The notes below the pieces were generated by a model, which had not been told where the DNA came from, searched no databases, and saw only the letters and a program-made list of their open reading frames with translations. Both the position numbers and the translations under genes were made by a program. From Catenuloplanes indicus (GTDB taxonomy: Bacteria; Actinomycetota; Actinomycetes; Mycobacteriales; Micromonosporaceae), in the NCBI RefSeq assembly GCF_030813715.1, contig NZ_JAUSUZ010000001.1, positions 8,848,501 through 8,912,500 on the forward strand: a DNA stretch of 64,000 nucleotides, written 5' to 3'. The stretch's first letter is position 1, and each line of letters opens with the position of its first letter. Positions 58,263 through 64,000 of this stretch are shown piece by piece.

Positions 58263-61200
58263 TCAGCGCTGGCCGTGGGTGCGGCGGCGGGAGCGCGGCT
58301 CGGTCGCCGCGAACGCCGCCGCCAGCAGCCCGGCCGCGGCCGCACCGGCCAGCAGCCACGGCATCCGCCCGTCCGAGCCGGCCGCGGCCAGCCCCAGCGT
58401 GACCACGGCACCGACGCCGAGCACGGCGGCCAGCACGCGCCGAACCGTGTTCAGCGCGCGGCCCAGCGCCCGCCGCCCGGACGCACCGGACGACCAGACG
58501 AACTGGACCACCATCAGCGCGATCGTGACCAGCGTGATCACGGCGGCCAGGCGAGCCGTGTCGGTCAGGTTCCAGACCAGGCACGCGTACGTGACACCGG
58601 CGCCGAGCGCGGTGGTCACACCGGCCCGGGCCATCGGCCACCGGGCGTCCGACGCGCCGTACGAGACGACCGGGACCGTGCCGGTGCCCTGCTGCCAGGC
58701 GCGGGTGCCGGCCAGCGCGGACCAGTCCGGCCCGCCCGGCCGCATCGTGCCGGTCATCGACGGGCCGCCGCGCTGCCACGGCTTGTCACCCGGGTCCTGG
58801 GTGACCAGCTTCGGCATCGGGCGCGGCGGACGGTACGCCGCCTTGCCCTCCGGCACCGTCTCGCCCTCCAGCACGGTGACGCCGTCGTTGCCCGGCACCA
58901 CCGGCACGTCCGACTTCAGCGACTCGACGAAGTCGACGATCGGCTCTCCGTCCGCCGAGGTCTCCGGCTTCCCGGCGGACGGCCCGGCCGGCAGCGCGAG
59001 CGCCCGGCCGGTGCCCCGGCCCCAGGCCCAGCGGCGTGCCGGAGCCCGGTCGTCCTCACCGGCGTCCGGCTTGGCCGCACCGGCCGGGCGGAACGGGACC
59101 AGCGCGGTCTCGGTCGACACCTCCGGCTCCGCGCCGCCCCGCCCACGGCGGTGCCGCGAACCCTGGGTCAGCACGGCCGTGGCCTGGAACGCGGGCTCGT
59201 CCGGCATCGCCGCGACCGCGGCCCGCGCCAGCTTGTCCGCCTCGGCCCGGTCCTTACCGGCCTCGACCAGCCGCGTCGCGACCAGGTGCTGCCAGTGCGG
59301 GTTGCCCGGCTCCGCCTCCAGCGCGGCGCGCGCGGACGCGATCGCCTCCGCGTGCCGGCCGGACGCGGCCAGCGCGTCGCTGACCACGGCCGAGATCGTC
59401 GCCGCACCCGGCTTCAGCGCGGACGCGGTCTCGGTCGCCCGCAGCGCACCCGGGATGTCGTCCAGCGCGATCCGGATCCGGGCCATCAGCAGCCACACGT
59501 CCGCGTCCGACGCGAGCCGGGCCATCGCCGGGCTCGCCTCCGCCAGCGCGGAGTGCGGGTCACCGGACGCCAGCAGGATCTCGGCGCGGCGCAGCGCGAG
59601 CCGGTCCATCCGGCGGCGCTCCTCCAGCTCCGACTCATCGCTCGACTCGCCCTCGCCGGCCGGACTCTCGTCCTTGCCGGTCTCCTCGACCGGTTCGGGC
59701 GCGGGCATCTGACGGAGCGTGGGCATCGGCTTCGGCGTCCGTGCGGGTGCGGCCGTTTCGGCGCCACTCGCGGCGCTGGATCCGGCCGCCGTTGCGGTGC
59801 CGCTCGCGGAGTTCGATCCCGCTGCCGTCCCGGCGCCGCCGGCGGTGCCTGATCCGGCTGCCGTTCCGGCGCCACGTGCGGCGTCCGATCCGGTGCCGCC
59901 GGCGGTAGCCGAGCCGGCCCTCGAAACGGTGCGGCCTGCGGTAGCCGGGCCGGTGCCGGTTACCGAGCTTGCGCTCGCCGGCGTGCCGGTGTCTGCGGCG
60001 GTGCCCGTGCCGGCCGGCGTGCCCGTGCGGGGTGCCGCGCCGGTGGTGCGGTGCGTGCCGGTGCCGGTTGCCGCGCCGGTGGTGCGGTGCGTGCCGGTGC
60101 CGGTCGCGGCGCCGGTGGTGCGGTGCGTGCCGGTGCCGGTCGCCGCGCCTGCCGTGGACGCGGCGTCACCCGCGGCGCCGGCCGGGGTGCCGGTGGTCGC
60201 GGTGTCACCGGCGCCGTTCCCCGCGGCCGAGGCCGGCAGACCGGCGGCCGACGTGCCGGTGCGGTCTCCCGCGCCGCTGTCCGGCATACCGGTGGCCGGG
60301 CCGGCGGTGGGAATGCCGCCGGCCGTGGTCGGGATGCCGGCGGACCCGTCGATGGGCGTGGAGAACACGGACTCCGGCGAGCGCGCCTCCTGCGCGCCGG
60401 GGTCACCCGGCGTGCCCGGGACGCCTGGCGTGCCCGGGACGCCTGCCGTGCCCGGGACGCCTGGCGTGCCCGGGACGCCTGCCGTGCCCGCGGCACCCGG
60501 CCGGGGCACGGCGGAACCGCCGGCCGGCACGGTCAGGCCCGGATCGGCCGGCGTGCCCGCGTCGCGGTGCGGCGTGGCCGGCGCACCGGCGGGCCGGCCC
60601 GGCGCGTCGGGACGGGCGAACGCCCCGCCCGCCGGCCGGAAGGCCGGGGACGACGTCCCCGAACGCCCGGCCAGCGTGCCCGGTCCGACCCCGGTCGTCC
60701 CGGCGGGCCCGGCCGATGTCGCGTCGCCGGTCGCCGCGCCGCGCCCACCGGCGCCGTGCCGCGATGCCGCACCGCCCGAATCCGGACGGCGCAGTCCCGG
60801 CCCGGCCGGCCGGAACGCGGGCGTGCCGTCGGACGGCCGTCGCGCCGGTGCGGACTCCGTGCCGCCGGCGCCGCCCGTGCCGGACGACGCGGCGGCGTGT
60901 GGGGCCGCGTCGCGCGCCGAGGCGGCGCGGTGCGTCGAGGGCTTCGTCTCCTCCGGGCCGGCGGCCGCGTCCGAGGACGCCCGGCCCGGCCGCGGCGGCC
61001 GGTATCCCGTGCCGCCATCGGTCGCGTTCGCGCCACCCTCGGCGGCCGTCACACCGTCACGGCCAGGACTCGGCTTCGCCGCGCCCTGGGCGTACCCGCC
61101 GCGGTCGGCAGCGGCCGCCGCGCTGCGGTCAGCGCGCGTTCCGCGGCCGGCAGCGGTCGACGCACCGCGATCGGCGCGTGACGGTGCCGCGTCCCGGGAG

Positions 61201-62186
61201 TCTTCGGTGCGCGTTCCGCTGCCGGCGGTGGCCGCCGCGCCGCGATCGGCGTGTGACGGTGCCGCGTCCCGGGGGCCGGCACCGCGCGTTACGCGGTCGC
61301 CGACGGCCGAGCCGCTGTGGTCGGTCACCGCATGGACCGAGTCCTGCGGCCGGTTCCCACGGGCGAGTCCGTCGGCCACGGAGGCGGCGTCGCCGCCGGC
61401 GGACCGGGCCGGGTCGTGCGACCGGCCACGGCCGGTGACGTCGCCGGCCGCCGATGGCGCACCGCCGGTGGCGAACCGATTCCCGTCCTGCTGCCGGACG
61501 CCAGGACCGCCGGTGGTGTCGTCGCTTCCCGTGGCGGAATCGCCGCCGGCGGAGCGCGCGCCGTCGTGTCCCGCGCCCGCCGCCGGCGTGGCGGCACGGC
61601 TGGGCTGCGGCGTGACCAGGTCCGGCGGCCGGAACCCGGCCGTCGGCATCTCCCGGACCGGGAGATCGTCCCCCTCCGTACCCGTGGCGGGAACCTCGGC
61701 TCCCGAGATCAGCGCGTTCGCCGCGTCCACCGCCGACCGCGTGGTCAGCGGCATCGCCGGAACCGCCGGCTGCTGCGCGGCCGGCCCGGGCTGCACGGCC
61801 GGAGCCTGCACCGCAGGGGTCGCCGGCTGACCGGCCGATCCCGCGCCCGGCACGCCCGTGCCCCAGATCGGCGCGTTGGCCGCGTCGACCGCGGCCGGGC
61901 TCGGCTTGGGGGCGAACGCCTGCCAGCTGCCGGTCGGCAGCTGGGCGCCCCGTTCCCGGCGCGGCAGCGGGTACGCGCCGGACGCGTCCGGCGTGGCCGG
62001 GCGCGTGACGGTGGTGTCCTCGGCCGCGAGCGGCCCGGTCGCGGGGTGCGGGATGGATGGGCCGGGCGGCGGCGGGACCAGACCGGCCGCGCTGACCAGG
62101 TCTGCCTCCGCTGATGACGCCGCACCCGGCTGCCCCTGAGGCGGCTCGGGTTGCTGCCGCGCGGGGGTGAAGGATTCCGTGGACAT
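58263..62186 (-). CDS. Giant low-complexity TPR membrane protein
   Basis: The protein has 1,307 residues from ATG 62186 with GGAAGG 7 bases upstream. Residues 1-~850 are disordered, Ala/Gly/Pro/Thr-rich, with collagen-like GVPGTP repeats (~570-595) and 12-residue TGTGTHRTTGAA repeats (~680-720). Residues ~855-1010 form TPR-like helical pairs (EILLASGDPHSALAEASPAM, DVWLLMARIRIALDDIPGAL, DALAASGRHAEAIASARAAL). About four membrane helices (~1180-1290) and a basic tail finish the protein. The cytosolic TPR region could gather partners at the membrane; the function is unknown. Confidence 0.8.
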   Translation of the reverse strand: MSTESFTPARQQPEPPQGQPGAASSAEADLVSAAGLVPPPPGPSIPHPATGPLAAEDTTVTRPATPDASGAYPLPRRERGAQLPTGSWQAFAPKPSPAAVDAANAPIWGTGVPGAGSAGQPATPAVQAPAVQPGPAAQQPAVPAMPLTTRSAVDAANALISGAEVPATGTEGDDLPVREMPTAGFRPPDLVTPQPSRAATPAAGAGHDGARSAGGDSATGSDDTTGGPGVRQQDGNRFATGGAPSAAGDVTGRGRSHDPARSAGGDAASVADGLARGNRPQDSVHAVTDHSGSAVGDRVTRGAGPRDAAPSHADRGAAATAGSGTRTEDSRDAAPSRADRGASTAAGRGTRADRSAAAAADRGGYAQGAAKPSPGRDGVTAAEGGANATDGGTGYRPPRPGRASSDAAAGPEETKPSTHRAASARDAAPHAAASSGTGGAGGTESAPARRPSDGTPAFRPAGPGLRRPDSGGAASRHGAGGRGAATGDATSAGPAGTTGVGPGTLAGRSGTSSPAFRPAGGAFARPDAPGRPAGAPATPHRDAGTPADPGLTVPAGGSAVPRPGAAGTAGVPGTPGVPGTAGVPGTPGVPGTPGDPGAQEARSPESVFSTPIDGSAGIPTTAGGIPTAGPATGMPDSGAGDRTGTSAAGLPASAAGNGAGDTATTGTPAGAAGDAASTAGAATGTGTHRTTGAATGTGTHRTTGAATGTGTHRTTGAAPRTGTPAGTGTAADTGTPASASSVTGTGPATAGRTVSRAGSATAGGTGSDAARGAGTAAGSGTAGGAGTAAGSNSASGTATAAGSSAASGAETAAPARTPKPMPTLRQMPAPEPVEETGKDESPAGEGESSDESELEERRRMDRLALRRAEILLASGDPHSALAEASPAMARLASDADVWLLMARIRIALDDIPGALRATETASALKPGAATISAVVSDALAASGRHAEAIASARAALEAEPGNPHWQHLVATRLVEAGKDRAEADKLARAAVAAMPDEPAFQATAVLTQGSRHRRGRGGAEPEVSTETALVPFRPAGAAKPDAGEDDRAPARRWAWGRGTGRALALPAGPSAGKPETSADGEPIVDFVESLKSDVPVVPGNDGVTVLEGETVPEGKAAYRPPRPMPKLVTQDPGDKPWQRGGPSMTGTMRPGGPDWSALAGTRAWQQGTGTVPVVSYGASDARWPMARAGVTTALGAGVTYACLVWNLTDTARLAAVITLVTIALMVVQFVWSSGASGRRALGRALNTVRRVLAAVLGVGAVVTLGLAAAGSDGRMPWLLAGAAAAGLLAAAFAATEPRSRRRTHGQR
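60034..60141 (-). repeat. 36-bp coding tandem repeat
   Basis: Three nearly identical 36-base units (60034-60069, 60070-60105, 60106-60141; 1-2 differences) encode a 12-residue TGTGTHRTTGAA-type repeat. Confidence 0.9.
60412..60483 (-). repeat. 18-bp coding tandem repeat (collagen-like)
   Basis: Four copies of the 18-base unit, GTGCCCGGGACGCCTG(G/C)C on the plus strand, encode the minus-strand GVPGTP/AGVPGT collagen-like repeat. Alternate copies share the variable base, suggesting a 36-bp doubling. Confidence 0.9.
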
Positions 62187-62321
62187 CGGTACGCCTTCCG
62201 CGGGGGATACGGGGATCACCGGGCGCGTACACGCCCGGTCGGGGGGTTCGATGCCACGGTCGGCAGGGAGGCGGTGTGTCCTGAGCGTTCCGGCAAACCT
62301 CACAGCGGTACGGTCCGCATC

Positions 62322-63476
62322 GTGGACGATCTCGTGGTACGGACCGACCGGGGCCGGGTGCGCGGGCGGGACGGCGTGTTCAAGGGTATTCCGTTCGCCG
62401 CGCCGCCAGCGGGTGAACTGCGGTTCCGTGATCCGGTGCCGGCCGAGCCGTGGAACGGTGTGCGGGACGCGCTGGAGTTCGGCCCGGCCGTGCCGCAGCC
62501 GTCGCCCGCGCCGGGCGTACCGTCGTGCTTCGATCCGGCCCGCGGCGACGACTGGCTGACGCTGAACGTGTGGTCGCCGGACCCGGGCCCGGGTGCGCGG
62601 CTGCCGGTGATGGTCTGGATCCACGGCGGCGGCTGGCGGATCGGCTGGCCGGGGATGCCGCAGTACGACGGCGCGACGCTGGCCGCGCACGGCGTGGTGC
62701 TGGTGACGGTCGCGTACCGGCTGGGAGAAGAGGGTTTCCGGGGTGCCAACCGTGGGCTGCGTGATCAGCTGGCCGCGCTGGAGTGGGTGCACCGCAACAT
62801 TGCGGCGTTCGGTGGCGATCCGGGCGCGGTGACCGTGTTCGGGCAGTCGGCCGGTGCCGCGTCCGCGGTCTTCCTGGCCGCCTACCCGGGCGCGAAGGGC
62901 CTGGTCCGGCGCGTGATCGCGCAGAGCATCCCGAACGGGTACGCGACCGGGCCGGCCGAGGAGCCGATGCCGCTGATCGATGGTGACCTGGTGCCGGCGC
63001 CGCCGTGGGAGCTGGCGATCGGCGTGGACCTGCTGGCCGGTGTCAGTCACCGCGAGTGGCGCACGATGGGCCCGGTGCCGGACGTCGACCACCCCGACCT
63101 CGCACGCTATAAAGCGAAATATCCGGATAATCCGGAGGAGGAGTTGATGTCCGACTTCGTGTTCCGGCGGCCGACGGTCCGGACCGTCGAGCGCAACGGC
63201 GGCTGGCTGTACGACTTCGCCTGGCGCGGCGGCGGCCACGGGTCCGAGGTGCCGTTCGTCTTCGGCAACGGCGACAACCGGTTCGCGGCCCGGCACGTCG
63301 GCGTGCCGCCGTCGCCGGAGTTCGCGCCGCTGTCCGCCGCGATACGCGCGTCCTGGACCGGTTTCGCCGCCACCGGCGACCCCGGCTGGCCGCGCTACCG
63401 TATGGAATCGGCCGGCCCGGTCCGCAGGTGGGACGTCGAGCCGGCCGAGGTGCGCAATCCGTTCGTCAGCTGGTGA
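62322..63476 (+). CDS. Short type-B carboxylesterase
   Basis: The protein has 384 residues from GTG 62322, the first start that places GRVRGRDGVFKGIPFAAPP at the N-terminus; no ribosome site is evident. The oxyanion hole HGGGWRIG and the nucleophile Ser in VFGQSAGAASAVF are present, as is the active-site His in WRGGGHGSEVPFVFGN. Type-B enzymes are usually about 480-510 residues. The segment between QSIPNGYATG and PLIDGDLVP is about 100 residues shorter than normal, an in-frame loss in the helical cap. It may still fold with a changed entrance. Confidence 0.85.
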   Translation: MDDLVVRTDRGRVRGRDGVFKGIPFAAPPAGELRFRDPVPAEPWNGVRDALEFGPAVPQPSPAPGVPSCFDPARGDDWLTLNVWSPDPGPGARLPVMVWIHGGGWRIGWPGMPQYDGATLAAHGVVLVTVAYRLGEEGFRGANRGLRDQLAALEWVHRNIAAFGGDPGAVTVFGQSAGAASAVFLAAYPGAKGLVRRVIAQSIPNGYATGPAEEPMPLIDGDLVPAPPWELAIGVDLLAGVSHREWRTMGPVPDVDHPDLARYKAKYPDNPEEELMSDFVFRRPTVRTVERNGGWLYDFAWRGGGHGSEVPFVFGNGDNRFAARHVGVPPSPEFAPLSAAIRASWTGFAATGDPGWPRYRMESAGPVRRWDVEPAEVRNPFVSW

Positions 63477-63597
63477 ACAGCTTTGCCGCGGTGATCCCGG
63501 TCTGGATCACGCCGTAGCCGAGCAGCGCGCCGACCAGCAGCCAGGAGATGATCAGCCGGGCGCCCTGACCGGCCGGCTTCGCCGTACTCTCAGACAT
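63466..63597 (-). CDS. MFS transporter small subunit, single-helix peptide
   Basis: The protein has 43 residues: MSESTAKPAGQG, one helix (LIISWLLVGALLGYGVIQTG) and KLFTS. Its ATG 63597 overlaps the stop of the upstream MFS gene (ATGTCTGA, 8 bases). It matches the short peptides encoded directly after oxalate/formate-antiporter-type transporters in actinobacteria, thought to associate with them. It also overlaps the end of the convergent carboxylesterase by 11 bases. Confidence 0.75.
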   Translation of the reverse strand: MSESTAKPAGQGARLIISWLLVGALLGYGVIQTGITAAKLFTS

Positions 63598-64000
63598 CCT
63601 TGCCTCCGTGTGCGTCGGTGCCGGCCAGGACCGGGTCGGCCGGCCTGCTCGGCTCGTGGTACTTCTCCGGCACCGGCCGGACCAGCAGGTTCGCGATGAA
63701 GCCGATCGCCAGCACGCCGACCATGGTGAACAGCGCCGGCCGGTAGGCGTCCGCGGTGAGCGTGCCCGGCTTTCCCTGCGCGTCCAGGAAGCCGTTGATG
63801 ATCAGCGGCCCGGCCACGCCCGCGGCCGACCACGCGGTCAGCAGCCGGCCGTGGATCGCGCCGACCTGGAACGTGCCGAAGATGTCCCGCAGGTACGCCG
63901 GGACGGTCGCGAACCCGCCGCCGTAGAACGACAGGATCACGCCCGCGAGCAGCACGAACAGCGCGGTGTGCAGGTTGCCGAACGCGGCCAGCGTGGCGTA
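63590..64000 (-). CDS. OFA-type MFS transporter (oxalate/formate antiporter family), 3' part
   Basis: The frame is open to the end of the window, so only the C-terminal ~135 residues are visible. Visible helices include ALFVLLAGVILSFYGGGFA, then TVPAYLRDIFGTFQVGAIHGRLLTAWSAAG and FTMVGVLAIGFIANLLVRPV, the C-terminal OFA wording, with a charged cytosolic tail (PVPEKYHEPSRPADP). The family exchanges small carboxylates such as oxalate/formate or takes up monocarboxylates. It is followed by the 43-residue small subunit with an 8-base overlap. Confidence 0.9.
   Translation of the reverse strand, partial: YATLAAFGNLHTALFVLLAGVILSFYGGGFATVPAYLRDIFGTFQVGAIHGRLLTAWSAAGVAGPLIINGFLDAQGKPGTLTADAYRPALFTMVGVLAIGFIANLLVRPVPEKYHEPSRPADPVLAGTDAHGGKDV

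Noticed and set aside
60034-60483. CRISPR-like array in the region of 18- and 36-bp repeats
   Set aside because: The repeats are directly adjacent with no unique spacers and are in frame as protein repeats.

Overview
The window is very GC-rich DNA with high third-position GC, frequent GTG and occasional TTG starts, many lipoproteins and secreted glycan-active enzymes. It also carries a chemotaxis receptor, a bacterial NACHT ATPase and a class F-like sortase. This fits a mycelial actinobacterium, most likely Micromonosporaceae of the motile-spore type (Actinoplanes/Catenuloplanes-like). The genus is inference. I saw no tRNA, rRNA, CRISPR array, intact transposase or prophage genes.

Layout. 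1-5.5 kb: the end of a chemotaxis receptor, a decayed proline racemase gene, a lipoprotein, a divergent MFS/TetR pair with a doubled palindromic operator, and an amidohydrolase. 5.8-9.4 kb: four consecutive small-GTPase-regulator-like (Roadblock/LC7) genes with no GTPase or kinase beside them; one carries a long proline-rich repeat tail. 9.5-14.8 kb: a TIM-barrel isomerase, envelope proteins and lipoproteins, and a secreted nuclease-like protein. 14.9-25.7 kb: a carbohydrate locus with a GH51 arabinofuranosidase, a PhzF protein, a LacI regulator, two ABC permeases, a binding lipoprotein, a GH42 beta-galactosidase and a CBM6-DUF1996 secreted protein. Two perfect 16-bp palindromes lie upstream of the ABC operon. 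A plausible reading is uptake and breakdown of galactose/arabinose-containing plant oligosaccharides under LacI control. 25.7-29.6 kb: a GT4 glycosyltransferase overlapping a DedA-like membrane protein, and a divergent NarL-type two-component system.

29.7-40.4 kb is the most accessory-looking part. It holds an adenylyltransferase-like/methyltransferase fusion, a secreted beta-propeller protein, a decayed oxidoreductase gene, and a roughly 1,100-residue NACHT protein whose N-terminus looks like the NNH7 type linked to antiphage defence. A sulfotransferase and a repeat-rich lipoprotein follow. 40.6-45.8 kb: a TldD/TldE pair, a winged-helix protein and an MFS transporter. 45.8-49.5 kb: a decayed aminoglycoside phosphotransferase gene, a GH10-CBM2 xylanase, a gene-poor stretch with a perfect 24-bp inverted repeat, and an esterase. 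49.5-58.1 kb: NADH dehydrogenase II, an ArfB-type ribosome rescue factor, a sortase with a putative substrate, a GAF/PAS histidine kinase, a c-di-GMP protein with a degenerate GGDEF and intact-looking EAL domain, a Nudix hydrolase and small unknowns. 58.3-64 kb: a 1,307-residue low-complexity TPR membrane protein, a short type-B carboxylesterase, a 43-residue MFS small-subunit gene, and an oxalate/formate-antiporter-type transporter running off the end.

Three genes in this window keep both ends but have lost the middle, with frameshifts, which suggests ongoing decay by short internal deletions. The strongest leads for new biology are the GTPase-less Roadblock array, the adenylyltransferase-like/methyltransferase fusion, the NACHT protein and the 24-bp hairpin element.
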